Shown one piece after another: positions 14,001 to 23,151 of a DNA stretch of 64,000 nt. Within the stretch, counting starts at the first letter, position 1. Each line of letters begins with the position of its first letter. A model generated the notes under the pieces. That model was not told where the DNA came from. It did not search any database and was given only the letters and a program-made list of their open reading frames with translations. A program made the translations under genes and the position numbers. The DNA is from Monarcha castaneiventris obscurior (taxonomy: Eukaryota; Chordata; Aves; Passeriformes; Monarchidae), in NCBI GenBank assembly GCA_026261815.1, contig JAMPIT010000258.1, positions 10,283,501-10,347,500 on the forward strand. The letters are read 5' to 3'.

Positions 14001-17000
14001 TTTGATACTCAGACTATTTCTTTCATGTTTGGTGCAAACAGTACCATGAAGATCTGAAAGGCTGTGTACTGTACAACTGAAGGCCATAAAACTGGCAAAT
14101 AACTTTGTCTCTCCCTTCCCCATAGACTTTTTCCCCAGCAGAACCACAGAGCCAAATGACAGTCCAACTCTCAGTGTCCCAGTGCCTAAAAGGCCAAACC
14201 CACACTACTGTCCCCAGTCTGGAAATGCTCTGCAAATGCTCTATCCAGAACCCAAGTGTCACATGAGTACTAAAGAAACAGCAAAAATATTTACTATATT
14301 AGGGGAAGTCCTAGCATGTGGTAAAGCAAAAGTGTAAATAAGCCTGTGCTTTCCTCCCTTATTCCCCCTCACTCCCTTCCTCCTGCAGCAGAGCTTTGCT
14401 TAGCCTGAGGAGGTCCTACCTCCACAAGAAAATTGTGTGCATGCAAGCAGCAGATGCGCTTCAACACCTCTGTGGTTTTGTGTCCTGTCACCAGGGAAGT
14501 CATCCTCATGAACTCCATACAGCTCGGAGGAGCATTTCTGAGCCTCCAAATAACAGCCTCTTTAGGTCTACTGCCCTTCTTCCACCACTGAGACATAGAA
14601 ACTCAAAGGTGAAGCAGATCTCTTGGGGATGCACTGAACCTCAACCTTCAAGTACTACTTCCACCTAAAGCAAAGCCATCTTACCAGACACTAAGGATGT
14701 GCCATGCACATCACAAAACAAAATAATTTCTAGAGGAGCACACACACACAAGAAGAGCCAGCAGGGTCCTCTGCAGTGGATGGAAGGGAAGGTGGCAGAC
14801 ACCTCATCAGACAAGACAATGCAACAAGAGCAAAGACACTTCCAAAACACTTCCTCAGCCCCCACTCATGGCTGCTCAGGTAAGAACCACCGAGAAATGA
14901 GAAGGTGGGAACAGATGGAAAGCTTGAGCCAACCATGGGCTGACTATACATTCAAATGCAACATAACCATGAAAAGGCAAATATGACCCCCAGAGAGGGA
15001 TTTCCAGCAGAAACTGGCAGTGTTTCAATTGCACAACAAGAACACTGGCATGAATATCAACTACAACACTACTGATCCCTGGTCAGGAAAGATGCACTGA
15101 AATGGAAACAAGTACAGAGAAGAGCATGAGTAATGGGGTGGAGAGCTTGTCTTCCCACAGCAGACTGGAAGAGAATGCAGCCTAGCAAAGAAGTCTGAAA
15201 GAGAATCTGACTGCAGGCTCCAAGTATGTTAGATGAAATGAAAGGAATACCCATGGGAAGAAAAGAACAACTGAAATAAGAACAAAGAAATTGACTTGCA
15301 AAGAAATGCCAATTTAACATGGAAAATTTAACCTGGAAATGAAATGGAGCAAAGACAGTCTAGAAGAGCTTCCCAAGGAAGCACAGGGGCAAGAAAAGCC
15401 AAGTGCTTTTCAAAAGGAACTTGATCAATTTATGAAAGGGACTGGATGGTGGCAGGACCTGAAAGAGCCAAGAGGAGGATTCAATGGCCCTGAAAACCTC
15501 TCTCAGTCCAACATTTCACACTATAAACTCACACAATGATGAGTATTAAATTAGCTGAAACTGCTCAGGGTCCTGGAGCCACAAGACAGTTCTATGAAAA
15601 CATCAGCACAATGCCTAATAGAGGTAAAAATACAAACTGAACAGTAAAATTTATGAGGGAAATAGAGAAACAGAGCCCACATAAACCACCATGCACTCTT
15701 AAGTGGAACACTCACTCCTAGTCCACCCATTTCAAAAGAAAGGATATTTGAGAACAAAGGAGTGCACAGGAGGGCACGTCAAATTACAGAAAACACAGTA
15801 CACAGCAAGGACAATTTACTACATCATGTAACACAAGATCTCAGAGGGACTAAACCTCAAGCCAGCAGTTTGAAACGAGCAGAAGAAAGCACCTTTGCAC
15901 ACCACACAAAATTAGCCTGAAGAACTTATTAACATGGGTTATTCACAAAGCAGCTTTCTGCCCTGAATGTACCTAGCAAGAACTATTAATACAAATTTCA
16001 AGTTCAGAAATCTGCAAGCCAAAGACCACCAGAAGGTAGGAAAATATGTATTTGTCCCATTCTCATACAGTTTCTCTAAGCTCTTACTGGTAGCCAAAAG
16101 AAAAGTACTGGCTGAGAGAGGGCTTTGCTCTAACACCTGCAAAGCTAATTCTATACTCCTGTTTCACACCCTGAAACAAGGCTCAGTCTACATGGTGAAA
16201 CCCAAGTTTACATTTTGGATCTCACAACAAAGAGGAGGGATTTGGATTGAAAACTGGAAGCACAGAGAAAAGGGAAAGCAACTGAGCAGTGACCCAGGAG
16301 TTAAAGAGCTTGAACGACCAACAGGACAGACTACACAGGAAAAAAAAGGTTCATTCCTAGGGGAGGGAAAGATTCAGGCAGAAGTATCAAGTATGTGAGA
16401 AGAAACCCACAAAGGAGTCTGGAAAAGTAAAAAAATTCCTCTGACACAGCAAATATCTGCAAAGCTCTTCATCAGTGCCTTCAACTTTCTCAACTACAGC
16501 ACATAAGGATAACAACTTGTTCTTGATTATTATGCAATTGTGCATTTGCAGATGGCAGAGGCCTGTACCACTAATCTAAAGGTTACAGCCTTGCTGAAGG
16601 CTCGTCCGTCTGTCAATTCACAGTACCTGATAAAGTTAAGGAAACGAGAATCATATAATTAAAACACCCATACGTCATGTGTGGCCCCCTCTGATAAACT
16701 CAGTTGAATTCAGCCAAAACCAGTTCCAGCAGTAGAGTCTTAGAGACAATTAGCCTCACAAAGTTTCACTCAGACAGCTAGGTAGGTGCCTCGACTAAGT
16801 GAGTCATACTTCAGACTTCCACCCCAGACATCAGAGAAGAGATACCACAGGAGGCTCTTACCAATGTCCCAGCCAGAGGAAAGGCATCAGTCAGAGCTTG
16901 AGCCTTCTAACATATAAGGTCAACCAACCACTTAACTCTGCAGGAAGCCAAGCTTTGTTAGAGCTGATGCTCTGTGGGTTACAAACTTAAAATATTGTAT

Positions 17001-20000
17001 ACGGTTACACGCAAGCAGAGCTTTTGTGGAATCATGTTAGCACACGCTTTTTTTACTCTTTCAGATTTGCATCATGAAGGGAGTTAAATTACATTATGGA
17101 AGCACCCTAACTCCGCTCCTTCCTAACTTTGCAGGTCCTGACTTTGAAGTATAAATCTTGATGTAGTTTTCTTTGTGCATACACATGAAAGGCCCAGCCA
17201 CTCAAAGCAGATACATCTGGGACAAAAGACAGCAGGAGATTACAACAACACATTGTGACAATTTAATGTAAGACGCGAAGAACAGGGAACTGCACCACAC
17301 TGATACCACAAGAGCAATTTCAGAGGGAACGCAAAGTAATTCAGCATCTGTGCTGGAATCTGGCCAAGAGGTTGCAAGCCACCTTTTTGGCCATGAAGCT
17401 CAAGCGATTTTTTTTCATACTGAGCAAAATAACAAGACTTATGACTTTTATGTCTCGGTCAGAATAGAACATCTTTTGCTACCCTGAGCCTGTAATCAGA
17501 GGGAGGATGTTGGTCAGAACAGAGGTAGATATCACAAGTCCTCCTCACCAAACCAGTGACTGCACATCTGAAACACAGGGGTCTCTAGCAAGCTCTGACC
17601 ACATACAAAGCCCACTTTGCCTGAATGATTTGGAGACATCAGTCCATGGTCACATGGCTGCAGGTCATGCTGCAATTTAAAATGCAATTACCAAATCTAA
17701 CTCAGCCTTCACTTGTTGAAAGAATCAACTTCCTGTCTGGACAGTCAAGAAACTGACTGAAGGGTATTTTCCAGCTGCTATTTATATGCTTTTGTTTGAA
17801 AGTGCTCCCACTTACTTTATTGAACCTGGCAAAAGGGTAATCCTTCCCTTCCTCTGCTGCTCTCCTCCAGTGGTAGAACATCGCTCCATCTTTCCTGGCT
17901 GGGTTGGTGAAAGGCATCCACTTCCAAGGCCGGACTTTCTTGGAGCCCAGTTTTGCTTTGACTGTTCGATAACCCTGAGTTGTGTCACTTGGCAGCAGTG
18001 GAGGTGCATCCCTGTGGTAGAGAAAAGTGCTGGTGATGAGAAGCAAGGAGCAGCCCCAGACAAACCCAAAGAGATTTCAGGCTCAGAACTCTTTTTGCAG
18101 CTATAAAAGCGGGTGTTATTCCCAGCTGAGATTAACAATTGGATACAAAGAGTAAGAGCACTCGTTTGTCTGCATTAAGACTATTGTGCCTGTATCTGAT
18201 TAATTCCTTACCTCAAACAAATCTGTCAAATCTAGAAGGGAGAAAACAGACACTATCCATGACTAAGAGAAGGGCACAAGCACGGGGCCGAGCACAAAGG
18301 GGAATCAATCTGGGAAGTAAGACTGGCCCTGGTTTCAAGAGGATGCTGCCCTGCTACCAAAAGCCCAGGCCACCCCACAACCTGCACAGATGACCATGTG
18401 CTCTTACTTTTTGTCAGAATAGAGAAGTGCATAAACTTCTCGGTGCATTCCTTCTGGCCTCTTAAACGTCAATGTCTCTGAAGATTTCTTGGATTTTTTC
18501 TGAAACAGAGGAATTGCATTTTAGATTCAGAAGCAAAAATTTCTGAGGGAACATTGAAACTGTATAACCTGGTGCCCTGTGATGGTTTTTACTTTTATCT
18601 GGTTTTAGACACCTTGAATTTCTCCAGGAAAGTGCCTGTTCCTGGTGGAAGACACTGAGAGACAAAATGTACCCACTTTCAGTGATAGGGCTCACCAGTA
18701 CCCACATTTGCTGCTGCTGATAACACACTTAAATTCCAAGCTGAACATCTGGCTGTAGATTGCAGGGGCTGGTGCACTGAGTCTTTTCTTACTAGGCAAG
18801 CACTATCCTCCCTGTGAGGTATTAACGCATTTAATTGATTCTCTGCTTTTTCGAGAAAATAGTAAGAAGTGTCTTCCCAGTTTTTAAAAATTTTTGTCAC
18901 GTTGTTCTGCTGCAGCTTCAGTTTTTACCAGCTGTGATCACACCCCTGCAGCAGCCCCTTGGAAAAACCACCAGTACCACCTACCAAAGTTCCCCAGCCC
19001 CACCTCTGCTGTCCCATTTACACAGCAAACAATTTTTTGACAGCTTCTTCATAAGAGGAATTGAGTGCACACAACTCAATCTGGCCCCTAAACCCTCGTC
19101 AGAATTGATGGTTTTAAGACACAGTCCAACTCATACCACATACATGAGTTTATCAGTAATCAACTGTCTCAGGTGATCAGCTTTGGATTCAGGCAGGTAC
19201 AGTAACAGCCACATCAAGAAGTTACACTTTATTTAAGAGGAAGAAGTTTACTGAGCATTTGGTCTAACTGTACCATCTTTATATCTACTAGCCCCGTCAC
19301 TATTATTACATACTTGTTTACCACACCAATACCAAATTTTAAATCAGACTATTTTTCAGTAGTAAAACTAACACTGCATCATGAATTGTGTTAAATCCAG
19401 TCACCTTTATCAAGCAAATTCAAGATCCCACTGTAAAAATAAGTCCCTGTCATCTTGGAATACAACTACTTTCCATAAAACTTCACGACAGACATGCATT
19501 ATATCAGCACCTTTTCATCCCTAATCAAACACCTTTCTCCTACTGTGTCCATCACTTTGCCCACGAGCAATGTAAGGCCAACCAAGGCAGCTACCCACAG
19601 GTCACCACACACCCTGTGTGAACACAGGCTTCTGGAATTCCCCCAAAGTTCCCAGATTTATTAAAAGTTAATATCAGCAGGCCAGAGATCAGCTCAGCCA
19701 GCTCTTTTAGGAGTTGAGAACAAATTACTTGGTCATGCTGATTTAAATGTTTTTATGCCTAGTAATTTTTATTTTAACATTCTCAGTCACTAATGGACTG
19801 GAAAGTACTTCATGGTTCTCTTGTGATTTCAAGACATCAATCTGTTTCTTTTCTAATTGAGAACAGATCTATTTCCTGACTGAGTGCTGCACTGCTGTTA
19901 GCAACTTTGCACTCTCCATGTGATAACAGCTTACACCTTTGGTTTGGCTTAAGTTTCTGCACTTGGTAGAAATTCAGAATGCTTTGTTCAAGTGGCCTCC

Positions 20001-21220
20001 TGCACCCCTTTCCAAAACTTTTCACTGCAAATTCCCTTCCTCTTTCTTCCCATTTCAGAAAACTTGAGAAACCCATCTTAGTGTCTGCCCCAATGGGACA
20101 GCCAGCCACCAGTGCTCCTCTGGCTCTCTGCTGCCTAACACACAAACACACCTAAATCAAACAACTCACAACTCCCAACACTCAGTGGCAACACTGCAGG
20201 CTGAATCCAGCCAACAAGCTGCTCACCAGACACTGTTCACCCAACACAGCTGATAACCGGGAATTTTAACATTTCAGCCTTTAAGTGATGGAAACTCACT
20301 GATTTTCCATTACACCAGTTACACAGTATGCCCTAGCCCTAAAAGGGCAGTGAAACCACAGTGCTTCTCTTCAGAGACAAAGGTTTCAGTGGAGGCAAAC
20401 AATGACAGCCAGAAACTGCTTTAAGGGATGGCATAGCTGTGTATGTTTGGTTTTGTTTTGATCTTTTCCCCAAATACACAGGTTTTACTTCAAATCAGAC
20501 CATCTCTGTACCAGAGAGCTCCCTGGGTGCACTTCAAAGCACCTCCACATCTCATAACTACTCCTAAGTTCACCTTCCCAACATCTTGCAAAATATGGGA
20601 CACCCACGACCTTGCCCAAATTTAAAATACAGAAAACAAGGCACTGTAGCACATTACCACACTGAATGCAGCACATCGTGTCACACATCCTTAACAGAGC
20701 TTACTAACTTGCCACATTCCCACAGGCACTGCATCCCAGCTGTCCCAAACCCCAGCCACACACCTTCCCCACACAGGCTGGAAGACTTCTGCCATTCAAT
20801 CAAGTCAGACAGTATTTTCTTTCTTCTAAAGCAGGACTGTATTATATTATTTCCATCTGTTTGGGGGCTAGATAGCATCACACTTCACAAAATGAGAATT
20901 TCAGAGACAGCTGAAAATGCCGTGGGGCCCGGACAGCTCAGCAGGACACCACTGACACAGCTCCAGCTGAAATCCCACACCAGATGCCACAGCACAGGTA
21001 ACTAAGAAGGTACACGCTTTATTCCATCTTTTCTTCCAATATTCACCCCAAACACCACACGCAAGGTCAGTGAGTGCCTAGAAACCACGCGGCAGCCCCT
21101 CGGGGCACTGCAGTTCACCTTATCCGAGTTGATGATGTCCTTTTTGTTGATGGTGCCCGTGTTCTCTGACTCCACGCCTCCCAGCTCCAGGATGTCCCGT
21201 ACATCTGCCCCCGTCGCCAT
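7942..21220 (-). CDS. DMAP1: DMAP1, DNMT1-associated protein 1 (partial: exons 1-7, 3' end not found)
   Basis: Joining 21220-21119, 18499-18408, 18011-17816, 13511-13353, 12200-12033, 11081-10896 and 8013-7942 gives 975 nt, an open frame of 325 codons with GT-AG borders at every junction. The product starts MATGADVRDILELGG and follows vertebrate DMAP1 throughout: a KKSKK basic patch (35-39), the conserved DAPPLLPSD block, a SANT-type domain (about 147-200), a charged coiled coil (about 242-272) and a lysine-rich KAPKKKLPQKK segment. DMAP1 is a nuclear subunit of the TIP60/NuA4 acetyltransferase and SRCAP H2A.Z-exchange complexes and was first found as a DNMT1 partner. The vertebrate protein is about 467 residues, so roughly 140 C-terminal residues are absent here. 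The start is chosen from the conserved N-terminus and a good context (G at -3, G at +4). Identity is very secure; only the 3' end is open. Confidence 0.95.
8014..10895 (-). other. DMAP1 intron 6
   Basis: AT-rich intron of 2.9 kb between exons 6 and 7, bounded by GTAAAC and TTTCAG. I see no gene in it. The stretch at 10230-10300 includes a gaaactgagg phrase that could be a MIR remnant, but the match is too short to call. Confidence 0.85.
10896..11081 (-). CDS. DMAP1: DMAP1 coding exon 6 (residues 240-301, coiled coil and basic segment)
   Basis: The acceptor is GGTCTGCAG and the donor after AAG CCT is GTAAAC. It encodes VAEEEYLIQELRKIETRKKE, REKRTQDLQKLITAADTTTE and QRRADRKAPKKKLPQKKETE, ending KP. 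The first 30 residues are strongly heptad-like and charged; the KAPKKKLPQKK stretch is a second basic patch. 62 codons, phase 0. Confidence 0.95.
11082..12032 (-). other. DMAP1 intron 5
   Basis: Intron of 951 nt with donor GTAACT and acceptor CTGCAG. No gene or repeat recognised. Confidence 0.85.
12033..12200 (-). CDS. DMAP1: DMAP1 coding exon 5 (residues 184-239, end of SANT domain)
   Basis: The acceptor is TTCCACAG and the donor after CCA GAG CAG is GTAACT. It encodes KRSVEDLKERYYHICAKLAN, then IRAAPGTDLKIPVFDAGHER and RRKEQLERLYNRTPEQ. The first part is the third SANT helix; the rest leads into the coiled coil. 56 codons, phase 0 at both ends. Confidence 0.96.
12201..13352 (-). other. DMAP1 intron 4
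   Basis: Intron of 1152 nt with donor GTGAGT and acceptor CCACAG. No gene or repeat recognised. Confidence 0.85.
13353..13511 (-). CDS. DMAP1: DMAP1 coding exon 4 (residues 131-183, first half of SANT domain)
   Basis: The acceptor is CCCATAG and the donor after CAG TTC AAG is GTGAGT. It encodes TVQVPVYSEQEYQMYLHDDA, followed by WTKAETDHLFDLARRFDLRF and VVIHDRYDHQQFK. The WTKAETDHLFDLARRFDLRF run is the SANT/Myb-like helix pair with the diagnostic tryptophan. Exactly 53 codons, phase 0 at both ends. Confidence 0.96.
13512..17815 (-). other. DMAP1 intron 3 with an old LINE insertion
   Basis: The largest fully contained intron (4.3 kb). It carries an ancient CR1-clade LINE fragment at about 15.05-15.53 kb. 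The 143-codon plus-strand frame at 15967-16398 shows no recognisable domain and lies just downstream of that fragment; I do not call it a gene. Confidence 0.8.
15050..15535 (+). mobile_element. Ancient CR1-clade (L3/X-LINE type) 3'-end fragment
   Basis: A colinear series of phrases matches the pattern of old amniote CR1-like LINE 3' ends. These are: tggaaacaagtacagagaag (15.1 kb), tttagcctagcaaag-like at 15.18, a ctgcaggctccaagtatgtt block at 15.21, agaacaaagaaattgacttg at 15.28, gaagagcttcccaaggaagc at 15.36, aacttgatcaatttatgaaa at 15.42, and a final gattcaatggccctgaaaac at 15.48. It is heavily mutated and encodes no protein. The order and spacing make chance unlikely; the exact subfamily needs a repeat-library comparison. 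Confidence 0.65.
17816..18011 (-). CDS. DMAP1: DMAP1 coding exon 3 (residues 65-130)
   Basis: The acceptor is ACCACAG and the donor after AAT AAA is GTAAGT. It encodes the highly conserved stretch DAPPLLPSDTTQGYRTVKAK, then LGSKKVRPWKWMPFTNPARK and DGAMFYHWRRAAEEGKDYPF, ending ARFNK. This is the block directly before the SANT region and is nearly invariant in vertebrates; the Tyr in MFYHW is Phe in mammals. Confidence 0.96.
18012..18407 (-). other. DMAP1 intron 2
   Basis: Short 396-nt intron with donor GTAAGA and acceptor CCACAG. Nothing else recognised in it. Confidence 0.9.
18408..18499 (-). CDS. DMAP1: DMAP1 coding exon 2 (residues 35-65)
   Basis: The acceptor TTTCAG lies just upstream and the donor GTAAGA starts at 18407. 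The exon encodes KKSKKSSETLTFKRPEGM and then HREVYALLYSDK, and the last lysine codon is split AA|G. It has no long open frame of its own with an ATG, so it is easily missed. The KKSKK patch is a likely nuclear localisation element. Confidence 0.95.
18500..21118 (-). other. DMAP1 intron 1
   Basis: First intron of 2.6 kb with donor GTGAAC and acceptor TTTCAG. AT-rich with no recognisable gene. The first intron of a CpG-island gene often holds regulatory sites, but none stands out here. Confidence 0.85.
21119..21220 (-). CDS. DMAP1: DMAP1 coding exon 1 (residues 1-34)
   Basis: The exon runs from ATG at 21220 to AAG at 21119 and is followed by the donor GTGAAC. It encodes the conserved start MATGADVRDILELGG and ends INKKDIINSDK. 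The linker VESENTGTIN differs from the mammalian one. Phase 0 at the 3' end. Confidence 0.95.
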
Positions 21221-21334
21221 GACTCCGCCTGCCCTCCGGCCTTCTCTGCGCCGTCCTGACCGTCCCCTCCAGCTCTGGGAGGGCGGGAAACCGGGGGTCG
21301 GGGGTTAACTCCCGCGGGGGGATCCCGGACTCGC

Positions 21335-21450
21335 ACAGACACGCGTAGGTGCGTGTGTTGACACATACACGCACGTATATCCGCGCACACACACGCATAT
21401 ACACGCGCACGCACACTCACACACTTATATCTACATAGACACACACCCCC
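21335..21450. repeat. Alternating purine-pyrimidine (CA/CG) tract in DMAP1 promoter
   Basis: Degenerate runs of cacaca, acgcgta, gtatatccgcgc and cacacacgcata make about 115 bases of mostly alternating pyrimidine-purine steps. Such DNA is prone to the left-handed Z form when supercoiled. It starts about 115 bases upstream of the DMAP1 ATG. Confidence 0.7.
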
Positions 21451-21736
21451 CTCGGCCGCCTCCCATCCCCCCGCCAGGCCCAACAACGGGGCCTTGCACC
21501 CGGCGGGTCCCGGGGGTTCCGCACGCCGCGCCCGCAGCCCGCAGCCCCGCGGGGGGGTCCCGGGAGGCCCGCAGGAGGGCGTGCGGGACGCGGCGCTCCC
21601 CGCACGGCCGCGGCCGCCCCGCTCCGAGCGGGACCCGCGCACCCACCGGCGCCGGCTCCGCGGCCACCGGGACGTGCGGCGCATACGGCGGCCCGGGCAG
21701 CGCCGCTTCCGCTCCCGCCAAGAGGCGCCCGGAAGT

Positions 21737-21811
21737 GCCCGGAGCGCTTTGGGGGACGCACCACGCGGGAGTGAGGGTGAAGGATGGCGGGTTCGAATCC
21801 CGCTCCGGGCA
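21737..21811 (+). tRNA. tRNA-like element or tRNA pseudogene (T arm and acceptor intact)
   Basis: The 3' part reads GCGGG TTCGAAT CCCGC TCCGGGC A. That is a perfect 5-bp T stem, a 7-base TTCGAAT loop matching the Pol III B box, and then a 7-base acceptor strand plus an A discriminator. GCCCGGA at 21737-21743 pairs with the acceptor strand perfectly, giving a 75-nt span of normal tRNA length. The middle 43 bases do not form a convincing D arm or anticodon stem, and no good A box is present. A second GCCCGGA at 21727 would give an 85-nt class II geometry. A decayed tRNA or a tRNA-like RNA is more likely than a working tRNA. Confidence 0.35.
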
Positions 21812-22339
21812 CGTCGTGGCCGCCCGCCCCGAGGCCGCCGGTGCCGCTTTCCCCCCGGCCCTGCGGCAGCGCCCGTGCCCAGCCGGGTCCCGGCACCCCC
21901 GGCCCCGCTCAGGGCTCGCAGCCCGCTGCAGGCGCGGCTCGCTCCCGCGCCGGGAGGTGGCAGCAGCACCGCGCCCGACCCGCGCCTCCGAGCCCGGCCC
22001 GCGGGGAGGGAACGCCGCGGGCCCGCTCCTCGCTCCCACCCTCGCCCGCAGTTCCCTCGGGGACGCTGTGATGGGCCGCTGCTCTCCCGGGGGGTCCGGG
22101 GCTGACCCCAGTTTCCCGCAGAGCTCATCAGGGGTTTTCCCGTCTCCTTTCCCGAGGCGCTCGCTGGCGGCTCTGCCCCGTCCCGTTCTCCCCGCCAGCC
22201 GTGCCCGGTGCCCGCACGGTGCCAGCCTGGCACACTCGGGCTGCTCGGCCTGGCTTCGTGTGCCACTGCCTGCGCTCCTCGCCCTCGTGCTCTATCCTCC
22301 AGAACCGCAGAGCTCACATGAGGCAGCCCGGAGTGAAAG

Positions 22340-22351
22340 TTTATTAATAAA
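22340..22351. terminator. Palindromic double poly(A) signal
   Basis: TTTATTAATAAA is a perfect 12-base palindrome that presents AATAAA on both strands. It stands alone at the edge of GC-rich promoter DNA. On the plus strand it is followed by a T/G-rich stretch (gactgtcctgtttcctcttc), as a cleavage region would be. It could end short promoter-derived transcripts; no gene is known to use it. Confidence 0.3.
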
Positions 22352-23123
22352 GACTGTCCTGTTTCCTCTTCCCTGTGGGAAGGGATGAGGGAACGAGGAA
22401 AGGGGAGAAAGTGGTGTGGGGACAGGAGGGATTCAGAGAAATCGCCTTCCCGGCAGACCGAGGCAGGGCCAGGCTGCCTGGCGGAGGTTTGCCTGATGCA
22501 GAAGGTTTCAGCACAGGGCGCTGAGATGCACTGTGATCTGCCGGACACCTTGGATAGCCCAGGAGAGTGGGGGGAGTCTCTGAGTGCAATCTCTTCTCCT
22601 GTGCAGCCCTGGGATGAGCTGAGCCCAGCTGTGATGGGATTGGTGTTGCATGGAATCCCTCAACGCCAGCCAGGCTCTGCTGAAGTTAGCACCATTCCCA
22701 TCCTGCTGGCGAACCCTTCCCACAAGGACTGGCACATCACCTCTGCATCAGAGCCCAGCCAATGCCATTGTGCCACAATGGGAACTGGTGACACCCCCAG
22801 AGTACCGTCTTTTGTCCTCAGAGATCATTTAACTCCTTTTCTGCCCCCTTCCACGCTACCAGGGATGGCTTTTAGCATCTTGGCGCTTCCACAAGGACCA
22901 AGGTTGATCCTGAGGTTTTGCCTGTCTTCCCTATTTGCTCTCAGCTCTGCCTCATCCACGTAAGTCCTCCTCCATCAGCGTGTGTGGACATTGCTAATCA
23001 TTTCTAGCCCATTTCCTTGCTCTCTTGCCACAGCTGGCCTGGAAGTGGGGTCCACACTCCCCCAAGGTGGGCTTGAAGAGGGAGATAGGACTTTCCCAAC
23101 TTTTGCAGTCTCTGCCTGCCTGG

Positions 23124-23151
23124 TACAAAGATCTCCAGGGAGATCTTTGTA
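23124..23151. repeat. 28-base inverted repeat (13-bp perfect arms, 2-base spacer)
   Basis: TACAAAGATCTCC, spacer AG, then GGAGATCTTTGTA: all 13 bases of the arms pair. It could form a hairpin or cruciform. No repeat family or gene feature explains it. Confidence 0.85.

Larger units (their letters stand above)
21221..22180 (-). promoter_or_regulatory. DMAP1: DMAP1 CpG-island promoter region
   Basis: Very CpG-dense sequence directly upstream of the DMAP1 start, with no TATA box visible. It contains an ETS/GABP-type site (CCGGAAGTG at 21730-21738) and a reverse-strand relative (CTTCCG near 21706), both typical of housekeeping promoters. A CpG-poor alternating CA/CG tract (21335-21450) interrupts the island close to the start. 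The 5' UTR and transcription start cannot be fixed from sequence. Several long open frames on both strands here are by-products of high GC content. Confidence 0.75.

Noticed and set aside
15967..16398. 143-codon plus-strand frame in DMAP1 intron 3
   Set aside because: No recognised domain, no promoter or splice evidence, adjacent to an old LINE; probably chance or LINE debris.
21115..22548. 477-codon open frame on the minus strand through the DMAP1 promoter
   Set aside because: It covers DMAP1 exon 1 in the wrong frame and gives Arg/Gly/Pro nonsense from GC-rich DNA.
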